From a virus: a stretch of DNA of 23,934 bases. Below are positions 8,178-14,618 of the stretch, one piece after another (position 1 is the stretch's first letter; each line of letters opens with the position of its first letter). The notes beneath the pieces were generated by a model. It did not search any database. It saw only the letters and a program-made list of their open reading frames with translations, and was not told the origin of the DNA. The position numbers and the translations under genes were made by a program. The DNA lies in the IMG/VR virus record IMGVR_UViG_3300021962_000650, positions 1 to 23,934 of that record. The stretch is one strand, 5' to 3'.

Positions 8178-8503
8178 GTGATCACCACTAGTACAGTTCC
8201 GGCGCTTGCGACGCCCACAATAGGCTGATTAAGGGGAGCAGGCATCATGCCTACTGAAGTGAAGAAAGTATCCCCTGGTACAGCCAAATAAACATCCATC
8301 GAAGCCTTTTTGTCGGGTCTTGGCTGATACAACGCAATGGCATCACCATTGTATTTTAGCGGCTCAAGCTGCGGTTCTTTAGGCTCATAATCCGCCTCGC
8401 AAACCTTAAACCCACGCCAGTTCTTCTTGAGATCACGCAGCATATACTGCTGACCACAATAATCACAAAGTCCAAGGGCGTATTTACCAGCCGCAAACGC
8501 CAC
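8174..8503 (-). CDS. Cys-cluster (zinc-ribbon-like) phage protein
   Basis: A 109-residue protein with a small N-terminal metal-site-like cluster: C13-x-x-C16 (LCDYCGQQY), a basic helix (MLRDLKKNWRGFKV) and C35-E-A-D38. The arrangement 'C..CG..Y.l.DLkk.W.G..vC...YEPK.PQ' is one I recall in small proteins of aquatic phages located beside connector genes. In the versions I remember the second half is CxxC; here the fourth position is Asp, so zinc binding would use an altered ligand set or be lost. The C-terminal half is Pro/Gly-rich and ends in strands (PIVGVASAGTVLVVIT). The start codon is GTG at 8503 with GGAG upstream. Function is unknown; a structural neck or tail component is the likeliest reading from position. 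Confidence 0.6.
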   Translation of the reverse strand: MAFAAGKYALGLCDYCGQQYMLRDLKKNWRGFKVCEADYEPKEPQLEPLKYNGDAIALYQPRPDKKASMDVYLAVPGDTFFTSVGMMPAPLNQPIVGVASAGTVLVVIT

Positions 8504-8504
8504 T

Positions 8505-9170
8505 TTAATACTCCAGTTGCGGAACGAACCTCACACTAGCGCTGTCACGATCCTCGGCAGCAGCCCTAGCAAATTCTTCTTCATAAAGCATCTTCAAGCC
8601 TTGCGACCTCTCGGGTGCAAACTTCAACGACAAGTGATACGCCAATCCCGCTGCCAAGCAAGGCAAGAATCGAAAGTTCACATCTGCCGTATTTGTGTAG
8701 TCCCCAGCATCCTGAATACGCTTGATCCGATAGTGGAAGAAGGTATACCCAATGTCTGGCGCAGGATAAAAATAGACTCGAGGAGTGTTCGTGCGCTCAA
8801 CATAAAACTGAGCAGGACGAGCAGTCGTAGTCTTGTCAGGAACGTCCAAGTACTCAGCACGACTGATTCGATCAATGCTGATATCTGTGGACGGCGACTG
8901 AGTGTTATCCCTAATCACTGCCTCCAGAACGTTCACAACGTTATCATCCAGGTCAATGTAGTTCTGACCTGGAATTAGCGGAGTAAAAGCACGCTCAATG
9001 GTCCAAAGATTCAAGCCACGGTTGGCCCAATCCAAGAACATGAGGTTCAACGACCTACGGGCAGACGAGAGCTGATAACCGGTTGTGACACGCATGCCAC
9101 AGCGCTCGAATGCCTCTTCTACCAGCTCATCAATGGCTAGGTCGAAGTCGTAGGTGTTTGAGGTTGCCAT
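8505..9170 (-). CDS. head-tail connector/adaptor protein (T7 gp11 / P22 gp4-type role)
   Basis: A 221-residue protein starting with an acidic helix (FDLAIDELVEEAFERCGMRV), a second helix (YQLSSARRSLNLMFLDWANR) and the Trp-containing GLNLWTIE, followed by a beta domain (FTPLIPGQNYIDLDDNVVNV, FYVERTNTPRVYFYPAPDIG, TFFHYRIKRIQDAGD) and C-terminal helices rich in Ala (FLPCLAAGLAYHLSLKFAPE). This architecture corresponds to the short-tail adaptor that docks on the portal ring in podoviruses; the 'ARRSLNL...WANRG.NLWT' helix is shared, from memory, by many uncultured aquatic phages. It lies immediately after the two repeat-rich proteins and one base before the Cys-cluster gene. AAAGG precedes the ATG. 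The family role is inferred; no structural comparison was possible. Confidence 0.65.
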   Translation of the reverse strand: MATSNTYDFDLAIDELVEEAFERCGMRVTTGYQLSSARRSLNLMFLDWANRGLNLWTIERAFTPLIPGQNYIDLDDNVVNVLEAVIRDNTQSPSTDISIDRISRAEYLDVPDKTTTARPAQFYVERTNTPRVYFYPAPDIGYTFFHYRIKRIQDAGDYTNTADVNFRFLPCLAAGLAYHLSLKFAPERSQGLKMLYEEEFARAAAEDRDSASVRFVPQLEY

Positions 9171-9719
9171 TTACTTGCCTTTACGAGCAGCACCATAACC
9201 ACGAGTTGCTTTGCCACAGGTGACATCGCCACCGCCAGCATAGCCCTTCATCATTCCGCCACCCATCATCTTCTTGGGAGCTTTTTTCGACATTGCACGG
9301 CCTTTAGCATCGGCATCTGTCTTCTTCATAGCGCGACCAACTTTGTCTGCCATCTTAGATTTCATTGCCATTCCTCCCGTTTTCATCTTAGGCATAAGCT
9401 CTTCCACTTCTTTCATTTCTTTTTCGGATAAGCGCATTTTCGGCCCGTACTTTTCTTTAAGAGCCGCTTCCAGCTTTTTAATTTTTGCTAATTCGCCAGT
9501 AACGTTGGACGATCCCATGGCACGACCCATTTTCTCGGGCATTTCTTCTCCATTGGGACCAGAACCCTCAGCACGCATTCTAGGCATTACTTTTTTCATA
9601 GCACGACCCATGCTGTCTGCGCTAGGGCTTTTCATAGCGCGACCAACTTGATCTTTTTCCGCTGACTTCATCATTGGTTTAGCTACTTTACGTACTGATT
9701 TCATAATTCCCTTAAACAT
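9171..9719 (-). CDS. Met/Lys/Gly-rich protein with GRAM-type short repeats
   Basis: A 182-residue, very basic, low-complexity protein. It carries five copies of a short motif ending GRAM (residues 26-29, 38-41, 65-68, 128-131, 140-143), usually as (V/M)GRAMKK; this is a sequence motif and not the eukaryotic GRAM domain. A KMKTGGM unit occurs near 111, an EGSGPNGE unit near 51, and the C-terminus has MMGGGMMKGYAGGG then DVTCGKATRGYGAARKGK. One acidic/basic helix (residues 75-110) interrupts the repeats. The C-terminal 'GG.. .CG.A.RG.GAA.KGK' tail resembles endings I remember from cyanophage and pelagiphage proteins of unknown function. Such a charged, flexible protein could be packed with DNA or bind the capsid interior, but there is no direct evidence. 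It shares a duplicated block with its upstream neighbour. Confidence 0.65.
   Translation of the reverse strand: MFKGIMKSVRKVAKPMMKSAEKDQVGRAMKSPSADSMGRAMKKVMPRMRAEGSGPNGEEMPEKMGRAMGSSNVTGELAKIKKLEAALKEKYGPKMRLSEKEMKEVEELMPKMKTGGMAMKSKMADKVGRAMKKTDADAKGRAMSKKAPKKMMGGGMMKGYAGGGDVTCGKATRGYGAARKGK
9291..9389 (-). repeat. copy 1 of block shared with neighbouring gene (KMKTGG...GRAMKK...GRAM)
   Basis: This stretch encodes residues 111-143 of the 182-residue protein: KMKTGGM, a six-residue insert, then DKVGRAMKK, DADAKGRAM. The same order of motifs occurs at 9755-9835 in the adjacent gene without the insert. The matching codons are also visible in DNA, for example ttcatagcgcgaccaac at about 9328 against ttcatagcacgaccgac at about 9790, so this is a true duplicated block and not only similar composition. 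Confidence 0.7.
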
Positions 9720-9730
9720 GTTCTTTCCTT

Positions 9731-10165
9731 TTATCTGCCGCGCGGGGCAGCTCTCATTGCACGACCCCTAGCGTCGGCAGTTGGTTTTTTCATAGCACGA
9801 CCGACCTTGTCAACCATGCCACCCGTTTTCATCTTCTTAAGCTTTGCTCGCTCTTTCGCTCGCTTAGCAAAATCATCCATGTCCTCTTCAACCTTAGATT
9901 TTGGACGGTCCATTTCCTTTGATGCCTCGTCGTACTGCTCTTTGGTTACGCGACGTCCAAGGATTTCATACACAGCCTCGCCTTTTGGGCCAGAACCTTC
10001 TGAACGTTTGACGGGTTTAGCCGTCCGTGCAGACTTGATGAAATCCATTTTTGAAGGGGCACCTTTGCTTCCAGGCTTACGCATCTTTTCCCCAGAACCG
10101 GCGGCGATACGAGCCTTCTTTGCATTGATATTTGCGTACAACCCGGGTTTACTAGTTTTTGCCAT
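9731..10165 (-). CDS. basic 'KPGLYANI' phage protein with GRAM-type repeats
   Basis: A 144-residue highly basic protein. The N-terminus (KPGLYANINAKKARIAAGSG then EKMRKPGSKGAPSKMDF) is a pattern I recognise from memory in many cyanophage and pelagiphage genomes; its function is not established to my knowledge. Residues 54-63 read RSEGSGPKGE, residues 64-100 are a mixed-charge helical segment, and the C-terminus has KKMKTGGMVDK, VGRAMKK and RGRAM, duplicated in the downstream gene. I place the start at ATG 10165, with GGAGG five bases upstream, rather than the overlapping GTG at 10168. A structural or DNA-associated role is inferred from charge and location between capsid and connector genes. 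Confidence 0.7.
   Translation of the reverse strand: MAKTSKPGLYANINAKKARIAAGSGEKMRKPGSKGAPSKMDFIKSARTAKPVKRSEGSGPKGEAVYEILGRRVTKEQYDEASKEMDRPKSKVEEDMDDFAKRAKERAKLKKMKTGGMVDKVGRAMKKPTADARGRAMRAAPRGR
9755..9835 (-). repeat. copy 2 of block shared with neighbouring gene
   Basis: Encodes residues 111-137 of the 144-residue protein: KMKTGGMV, DKVGRAMKK, TADARGRAM. It matches the block at 9291-9389 in motif order and at many codons. The two copies are about 370 bases apart in separate, adjacent genes, suggesting duplication or exchange of a functional tail rather than a tandem DNA repeat. Confidence 0.7.
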
Positions 10166-10167
10166 CA

Positions 10168-10413
10168 CTACCTCCGTTGCGCAAGCGCGTCAAGTTTGTC
10201 TTCAAGGCGCTTAAACCCTGAGTCAAAATGGTCACGAATTTTTTCCAGATCGGCTCTAACTTCTGCACGAGTGATGTGATCACGTGCAACCTCCTCTCTC
10301 GTCTTGTTCAAAAGAATGCTAAGGCGCTGAATCTCATCAAACTTGCCCTTAAGCATGAACATCATGATCCCCACTATCGCACTGAGTACGACGTTCCAAA
10401 GCATCATTTCCAT
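10168..10413 (-). CDS. small membrane protein with coiled coil (possible lysis protein)
   Basis: An 81-residue protein with one N-terminal hydrophobic segment (about residues 4-21, MLWNVVLSAIVGIMMFML) followed directly by a charged, heptad-like helix to the C-terminus (FDEIQRLSILLNKTREEVAR, ADLEKIRDHFDSGFKRLEDK). A single anchor plus coiled coil is the layout of inner-membrane spanins and of some small holin-like or ejection-associated proteins. No endolysin or outer spanin gene is adjacent and no lipoprotein partner is seen, so the lysis assignment is speculative. The start follows the previous stop directly (TAAATG) with GGAAG upstream, and its own stop abuts the next start, so it is part of the virion operon. 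Confidence 0.6.
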   Translation of the reverse strand: MEMMLWNVVLSAIVGIMMFMLKGKFDEIQRLSILLNKTREEVARDHITRAEVRADLEKIRDHFDSGFKRLEDKLDALAQRR

Positions 10414-10695
10414 TTAGCACTTCCACCGTTTTCTAGCCTGTCGAATGCGGCTGTTTGGATCGGCTGCTGCTTTGGGAAACTTCTCCATCTGCCCAGCAGA
10501 ACGGGCACAGAACGACTTGCGCCGCGCTGCCCGCTTGCCAGTAGGTTTGTCTTCCGTCACTGCCGTCTGAAGTTTGGAGCCAGGATTGGCCTTGCGATAA
10601 GCCGCAACACCCTTTTTGGTCATGCCAGCGCCCTGCTTAGTCGGGCGAAAATTGCCCGACTTCACAGAGGTTTTGATGCCCATGCCCTTAGCCAT
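10414..10695 (-). CDS. small basic conserved phage protein (GVAAYRKANPGSKL...RKSFCARS type)
   Basis: A 93-residue basic protein with strongly patterned sequence: GAGMTKKGVAAYRKANPGSK, LQTAVTEDKPTGKRAARRKS, FCARSAGQMEKFPKAAADPN, RIRQARKRWKC at the end. I recognise this from memory as a conserved family in cyanophages and other aquatic phages (annotated as a DUF; I believe DUF6321, unverified). The 'RRKSFCARS.GQM' and terminal RKRWKC parts are the most conserved in the versions I recall. It is small, Arg/Lys-rich and has two Cys residues, which suggests nucleic-acid contact or a structural metal, but no activity is known to me. The start follows the previous stop directly and has only a weak ribosome site, so coupling is likely. 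Confidence 0.75.
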   Translation of the reverse strand: MAKGMGIKTSVKSGNFRPTKQGAGMTKKGVAAYRKANPGSKLQTAVTEDKPTGKRAARRKSFCARSAGQMEKFPKAAADPNSRIRQARKRWKC

Positions 10696-11001
10696 TTAAG
10701 CCGCCGCACCGCCGCAAAATAGCAGCGTCACACTGGTCACATTGGCATCTGCTACGTCAACGTAAATGCCGTTTTCGAACAGAATGCCGTCGTTTGGCAT
10801 GATGATATCCGCACCGCCAGCCGAAGCAGGAGTGTAGATGGTCAACCGACCAGTACCAGACGATGTCGTGCCATCTTTAAGAGTGAATGAAGAACCCGTT
10901 CCAGAGTTCGTAAAATACAAACCCTGAAGACGAGTCCTCCCAACAACAGCGGAGGCATCGGCAGTCTTAGTGACTGCTTTTACGTCACTTGAGAAGCCCA
11001 T
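10696..11001 (-). CDS. small beta-rich virion-type protein
   Basis: A 101-residue protein beginning MGFSSDVKAVTKTADASAVV. It consists of Ser/Thr/Gly-rich strands (RLQGLYFTNSGTGSSFTLKD, GRLTIYTPASAGGADIIMPN) and ends with GIYVDVADANVTSVTLLFCG. The 'LQGLYF.. .SGT..F.LKDG' and 'MP..GILFENGIYVD' patterns look like phage decoration proteins, with a predicted beta-sandwich. The start has a strong AGGAGG site six bases upstream. It sits downstream of the capsid gene terminator with another beta-rich protein, so capsid decoration is a reasonable inference, without a specific family match. Confidence 0.65.
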   Translation of the reverse strand: MGFSSDVKAVTKTADASAVVGRTRLQGLYFTNSGTGSSFTLKDGTTSSGTGRLTIYTPASAGGADIIMPNDGILFENGIYVDVADANVTSVTLLFCGGAAA

Positions 11002-11013
11002 GTCGACCTCCTA

Positions 11014-11553
11014 TTAGGAATCAGCGAACGGAGTGGCGGGAGATCCCGTGCAATTCACAACGCCTTGAACCATGTACTTGGCACTCGACAATGCAGTGAT
11101 CTGGATGTAAGAGCCAGCCACGCCACCGGTAGTGCTACCGTTCAGGTTGATTGCGTCATTGCTAGATGCAGGAGCAAATCCAGCCATAGCACCCGAAGAA
11201 TCGGTATCAACGGTCAGAATCGAACCAACAAACTTGTCCGTGCCGTCCGTAACAATCTTCAAAGTGCTGGTCGCAACAGTCGTTGGAACAAAAATGGTAA
11301 AGACAGCACCCTGATTGTTGGGGCTGTTGCCGTCGGCGCCAGGGCCAGAGACACTGGAATAGGCCGAAACATTAATGGCCGGAAGAGTGATCGTCAGGTT
11401 AGCAGCAAGAGTGCCACCAGCAGTGATGATCTTGCCAGCATGTGCCGCAACGGTGAGCGCTGTGCTCGAAGTAACGTTAACGACGTTTTGGGGGCCCTGC
11501 GTAATAAAGCCGTTCAGAGACCGAACTGGCCCTTGAAATGTAGTCTGTGCCAT
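11014..11553 (-). CDS. beta-rich virion protein after the capsid gene
   Basis: A 179-residue protein beginning MAQTTFQGPVRSLNGFITQG. It is Ala/Thr/Ser/Gly-rich with strands such as NVVNVTSSTALTVAAHAGKI, TLAANLTITLPAINVSAYSS and AVFTIFVPTTVATSTLKIVT, and contains a Gly/Asn-rich turn region (GPGADGNSPNNQG). This composition and a 'FQGPVRS.NGF' opening are typical of small phage structural proteins in my memory, perhaps capsid decoration. I choose ATG 11553, preceded by AAAGGA at good spacing, over an upstream in-frame codon at 11577 that would add eight residues with no ribosome site. It is the first gene after the terminator that follows the capsid gene, separated by about 140 bases. Confidence 0.65.
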   Translation of the reverse strand: MAQTTFQGPVRSLNGFITQGPQNVVNVTSSTALTVAAHAGKIITAGGTLAANLTITLPAINVSAYSSVSGPGADGNSPNNQGAVFTIFVPTTVATSTLKIVTDGTDKFVGSILTVDTDSSGAMAGFAPASSNDAINLNGSTTGGVAGSYIQITALSSAKYMVQGVVNCTGSPATPFADS

Positions 11554-11596
11554 GACAGTCCTTTCGTGTAGTAGCACGCCCCTGCACCGTCTCTAC

Positions 11597-11641
11597 TAAG
11601 TCTGCTAGGCCAGTCGGTACAGGTGAAAATTCCTAGACTTA
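11597..11641 (-). promoter_or_regulatory. imperfect inverted repeat in the leader between capsid terminator and next gene
   Basis: Plus-strand TAAGTC (11597-11602) and TAGG (11606-11609) can pair with CCTA (11632-11635) and GACTTA (11636-11641), giving a ten-pair stem with a three-base bulge and a 22-base loop. It lies in the 139-base gap between the capsid stop and the next start. It could be an mRNA stem in the 5' leader or an operator. I see no convincing -35/-10 pair here, so a promoter is not claimed. Confidence 0.35.
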
Positions 11642-11656
11642 CAGCCAGTGTACAAC

Positions 11657-11684
11657 GAAAAAGGGGCCCTGGGGCCCCTTTTTC
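11657..11684 (-). terminator. intrinsic terminator after the major capsid gene
   Basis: A perfect 28-base inverted repeat: a 12-pair stem (GAAAAAGGGGCC against its complement GGCCCCTTTTTC) closed by a four-base loop. Read on the minus strand it lies eight bases beyond the capsid stop codon and ends in T5, the classic Rho-independent form; the A-run on the other arm makes it symmetrical, so it could also work in the plus direction. It would separate highly expressed capsid mRNA from the downstream decoration/tail genes, with partial read-through or a new start downstream. Confidence 0.85.
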
Positions 11685-11692
11685 ACTGCTTT

Positions 11693-12601
11693 TTACGCAG
11701 CACCGGGAGAGCCAAACATGCCCCGGGGATCCGAGAATCCGAAGCTGTAGCGCTCACGAGCCTTGTACCGCACGTTGCCGGTGTCGAAGTCGCCTTCGAA
11801 AGCGGTTTTGAGCTGTACACGCTGGAACATCTTCATGCCGTTGGGGGCGTCGGTCTTGATGAACCAAGCGTCCGTATCGGTCAGGAAGTGGTTGACAACA
11901 TAACCCTGAGGGATCATGCCCATGTTGCGGATAGCGTTGATGTCGTTATCAGCAGTTCCAACACGGTCTTGCGACTTCATCAGACGCTCGGCCGTAAATT
12001 GGAGTTCTTTGGGGATGATCAGCTTCAGGCCACGAACGGCGATCTTCAAGCCACGCTCGTCGGTGAACGCGGCAATGTCGATCAAGGCCTGCTCAAGCGA
12101 GGTCTCGTTCAGGTCTGAGGCAGTCGTCAAGGTGTTGCTGAGGTTGGGGCCGCCAAGAGTGGGGTGAGCGGTGCTGAAAAGAGCAACGCCGTCGCCACCG
12201 ATCGAGGTCGTGAAACCGTTGTTGAGAACGGAAGCAGCCTTGATTTGCTTGGTTTGAGCCATGGAGCGGGCCAGAGCCTTGGTATAACGAGCCGAAAGCT
12301 TGTCATACAGGTTGTCTTCGATGGCCTCTTCGGTAAGAGCGAAGGCCAAAGCGACGGTCTGGTGGGTATAGCGAGCCGTGAAGACTTCCTGAGCGTCGTC
12401 ATACTGAACGCCAGCACCTTCGGTTTTGACCGGAGCCTCACCGAAGCCAGAAAGCATCACTTCCTCTTCGAACGCACGATCCGAGGACTCAGTGTCATAA
12501 ATCTGAGTGTGCTCGCCTTCGTAGTTCTTGTACTCCATGCCGAACAGGGCATTCAATCCCGGCTCAAGCTCTTTTACTAGTTGGGCACGTGAAATTGCCA
12601 T
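11693..12601 (-). CDS. major capsid protein
   Basis: A 302-residue protein with the look of an HK97-fold capsid subunit related to Mu-like gpT types: an N-terminal helix (MAISRAQLVKELEPGLNALF), an E-loop-like charged region (YEGEHTQIYDTESSDRAFEE), a central spine helix (FALTEEAIEDNLYDKLSARY), the 'LFSTAHPTLGGPNLSNTL' loop typical of these capsid proteins, the strand RGLKLIIPKELQFTAERLMK and a C-terminal P-domain-like part (NHFLTDTDAWFIKTDAPNGM) ending FGFSDPRGMFGSPGAA. It follows a scaffold-like gene and two capsid-associated genes, has a strong AAGGAG site and is followed by the window's best terminator, all expected for the most abundant virion protein. Its base composition is GC-richer than the fibre genes. 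The role is confident; the precise family is inferred. Confidence 0.85.
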   Translation of the reverse strand: MAISRAQLVKELEPGLNALFGMEYKNYEGEHTQIYDTESSDRAFEEEVMLSGFGEAPVKTEGAGVQYDDAQEVFTARYTHQTVALAFALTEEAIEDNLYDKLSARYTKALARSMAQTKQIKAASVLNNGFTTSIGGDGVALFSTAHPTLGGPNLSNTLTTASDLNETSLEQALIDIAAFTDERGLKIAVRGLKLIIPKELQFTAERLMKSQDRVGTADNDINAIRNMGMIPQGYVVNHFLTDTDAWFIKTDAPNGMKMFQRVQLKTAFEGDFDTGNVRYKARERYSFGFSDPRGMFGSPGAA

Positions 12602-12603
12602 GA

Positions 12604-13185
12604 TTAAGCTCCTTGACCGGCAACGCCAGCGCTGCCATAGAGATGTTCGTTAATCTTGACAACCACCACAGCATTGGTGCCAAACGAGTTGCCAGGAACG
12701 TCAAAAAGACCAACGATTTTGAGGTTCAGAGCAGCCGTATTAGCGATTGTGGAGGAGTCAAGTTCCATGGTGGACTGACCAGTGGTCGAGCTACCGCCTG
12801 TACCAACAACGTCAGCATTCTTGCCAATGTCGGTCTGAGCAACGCTCTCGTCAACCTGAATGGTGAACAGTTGGTTGGGATCATCAATCACGTCGGCTTG
12901 AATAGTACCTGCGGTAATGTTCACCGAACCGGGATAGAAGTTCTTCCAGGTGGGTTTGCCGGTCGAGGGATCGATGTAGTTACAGCCATTAAATACGCCC
13001 AGGGCAGCAGTGTGCGTGCCGGGAGCGAACTTAACAACATAACCATCATAAAGGGTGACTAGGTCGCCCTGATAAATTGCTCCGGACTGATTGTCAGCAA
13101 TTTGATAGCCATACTGCTTCTGGGCACCAGTAGCAGAAAGGTTACCTTGCGGACGCAGACCAAAGGCTTTATCAACGTTTGCCAT
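12604..13185 (-). CDS. capsid-associated/decoration-like protein
   Basis: A 193-residue beta-rich protein beginning MANVDKAFGLRPQGNLSATG, then KQYGYQIADNQSGAIYQGDL, VTLYDGYVVKFAPGTHTAAL and LGVFNGCNYIDPSTGKPTWK. The C-terminal part (ALNLKIVGLFDVPGNSFGTN) carries further strands. The opening 'FGL.P.GNLSATGAQ..YGY.IA....AI..GD.V' is one I recall directly upstream of capsid genes in environmental phages, where it is presumed to be a capsid decoration or minor capsid protein. It ends two bases before the capsid start and begins with an AAGGAA site. No enzymatic residues are recognised. Confidence 0.7.
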   Translation of the reverse strand: MANVDKAFGLRPQGNLSATGAQKQYGYQIADNQSGAIYQGDLVTLYDGYVVKFAPGTHTAALGVFNGCNYIDPSTGKPTWKNFYPGSVNITAGTIQADVIDDPNQLFTIQVDESVAQTDIGKNADVVGTGGSSTTGQSTMELDSSTIANTAALNLKIVGLFDVPGNSFGTNAVVVVKINEHLYGSAGVAGQGA

Positions 13186-13208
13186 TTGTTAGTTCCTTAA
13201 AAGGGGTT

Positions 13209-13688
13209 TCACTCTTCCCCGGAATCCTGCTTAGGACTGCCGAAAGAAGTTCGAGATTTACGATCTGGACGCTGAATAACCATCGACGAATGCGCATTTG
13301 CCTTCATCAGATCATTATCCACCGCATTAATTTGATCTCTCGTCTGTTGTTGATAGTACGCGTTCCGCTCTTCCACAATCTCTACTGGAATTTTAGCTAA
13401 GACGAGGCCACCAACGCCGATTACACCGGCGTGCCTGCCATCATCAACTGTAGGAATCACGAAATCAGGGTGGTCTTCCGCTCTTACGAGCTCATAACCT
13501 TCCCGTATCTTTGAAGCAATGTTCATCCGGTCTTCTCTACCGGCTGACTCTGCGCGAATCCAACGGTGCTTAAACCCTGGAGGGGCTGGCGGTGCATCTA
13601 AACGATTAGGACGAACCCACGACCGTTTACGAGACTCGGTTTGACGAGTGCTACGAGGACTTTTATCAATACTGAGTTGTTCGGCCAT
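13209..13688 (-). CDS. conserved head-region protein of unknown function
   Basis: A 159-residue protein, basic and Pro/Arg-rich at the N-terminus (RSTRQTESRKRSWVRPNRLD, APPAPPGFKHRWIRAESAGR), with a compact middle (NIASKIREGYELVRAEDHPD, FVIPTVDDGRHAGVIGVGGL, VLAKIPVEIVEERNAYYQQQ) and a flexible C-terminus. The segment 'GYE.VR..DHPDF..P..DDGRH.GVIG.GGLVL.K.P.E....R..YY' is, from memory, conserved among aquatic phages in the scaffold-capsid interval. It might be a scaffold partner or minor head protein; no fold or activity is evident. Its Shine-Dalgarno (AGGAGATAAATC before ATG) is strong, and it lies three bases after the scaffold-like gene. Confidence 0.6.
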   Translation of the reverse strand: MAEQLSIDKSPRSTRQTESRKRSWVRPNRLDAPPAPPGFKHRWIRAESAGREDRMNIASKIREGYELVRAEDHPDFVIPTVDDGRHAGVIGVGGLVLAKIPVEIVEERNAYYQQQTRDQINAVDNDLMKANAHSSMVIQRPDRKSRTSFGSPKQDSGEE

Positions 13689-13691
13689 GAT

Positions 13692-14606
13692 TTATCTCCT
13701 AACGTGTTTTGCGTACTCATCGAGAGGTACACCTAAGCGTCTTGCGATACTGACTTCACTTGGAGTCAGCTTGACGGATCTGCGTCCACCGTTAACCGTG
13801 CTTCCACGGGTTGCAGGCGCGACACTTGGGACGTTTGAGGTGTCTGCCCGGGGCCTACTAAATTTGTGCGGAAATTCCTTGCGGATTCTCCGATTCAGCT
13901 CATCATAATACTCGTCAGATTGCAAGTCAAACCCTTCTTCTGACAATTTATTGTGAATTGCGAATGCTGCGGTAGTCATGATTTCATCGCTACCAAACCA
14001 TTCATTTTCCTCGGCCCAAGTTTCCGCCTTTGGATCTGGCCTAGCCACCTGTTGCTGGGGCTGAATAGCTGGCTGGTATACCGGTTGAGGGGGAGGAGCT
14101 GTCGTGCGCTGCACTTTGGCGGCTTTTAGCCTTTCCTGCTGAAGCGTCAGCTGATTAAACAGCTTTTGCGCCTCAACGACCGCTTTTCCATCCCCACGCT
14201 CCACGGCATCCTGGAGATTAGCCTCCACAATAGCCAACTGGGAGTTAATACGGCCCTCAGTCTCAGTCAAATAGCTATTATCTAGAGAAGCAGCCCGCCT
14301 TTGGGTCTCCTCCAAGCTCTTTTGGACATTCTGAGCATACGAAATAGCCGCCTGCTCACGCCTTTCAGCCTCACGAAGCTTGGCCGTCAGTTTATCCAGG
14401 CGTTTTTTGACTCGACTGCTGTATTCCTCGTGTTCCTTTGACTCTTCAGGGAACAATTCTTGTTGTTGAGGTTGTGCAGATACCTCTGCGGTACTGCCAT
14501 CCTCCGAAAACTCAATGGTCGTTTCTTTGTCTTCCTCAGACAACTCAAAACGAATCTCACCATTGGGATCTGGTACAGCCAGTTCATTTTCTTCCAATTC
14601 AGGCAT
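13692..14606 (-). CDS. scaffolding-like head assembly protein
   Basis: A 304-residue protein with the organisation of phage scaffolds: an acidic N-terminal third (MPELEENELAVPDPNGEIRF, ELSEEDKETTIEFSEDGSTA), a long charged coiled coil (residues about 60-165, SRVKKRLDKLTAKLREAERR, EQAAISYAQNVQKSLEETQR), a Pro/Gln linker (APPPQPVYQPAIQPQQQVAR), a Trp/acidic helical part (AETWAEENEWFGSDEIMTTA) and a basic C-terminal helix (RRSVKLTPSEVSIARRLGVP). The last element resembles the helix-turn-helix-like capsid-binding tail of scaffolds, and the gene's place between portal and capsid genes supports this. Sequence identity of scaffolds is low across phages, so the call rests on architecture and context. 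Confidence 0.7.
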   Translation of the reverse strand: MPELEENELAVPDPNGEIRFELSEEDKETTIEFSEDGSTAEVSAQPQQQELFPEESKEHEEYSSRVKKRLDKLTAKLREAERREQAAISYAQNVQKSLEETQRRAASLDNSYLTETEGRINSQLAIVEANLQDAVERGDGKAVVEAQKLFNQLTLQQERLKAAKVQRTTAPPPQPVYQPAIQPQQQVARPDPKAETWAEENEWFGSDEIMTTAAFAIHNKLSEEGFDLQSDEYYDELNRRIRKEFPHKFSRPRADTSNVPSVAPATRGSTVNGGRRSVKLTPSEVSIARRLGVPLDEYAKHVRR

Positions 14607-14618
14607 GGTTTATCTCCC

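Noticed and set aside
9274-9651. 125-codon plus-strand open frame opposite the GRAM-repeat protein
   Set aside because: Its repeats (FIARP) are simply the reverse complement of the GRAM-type repeats, so it is a shadow.
1-11000. Tail tape-measure, sheath or tail-tube genes, which would indicate a long-tailed phage
   Set aside because: No long helical tape-measure-like protein or tube-like gene occurs; the large left-end genes are beta-rich fibre/lectin types. A tail nozzle gene is also not recognised and may lie outside the window.
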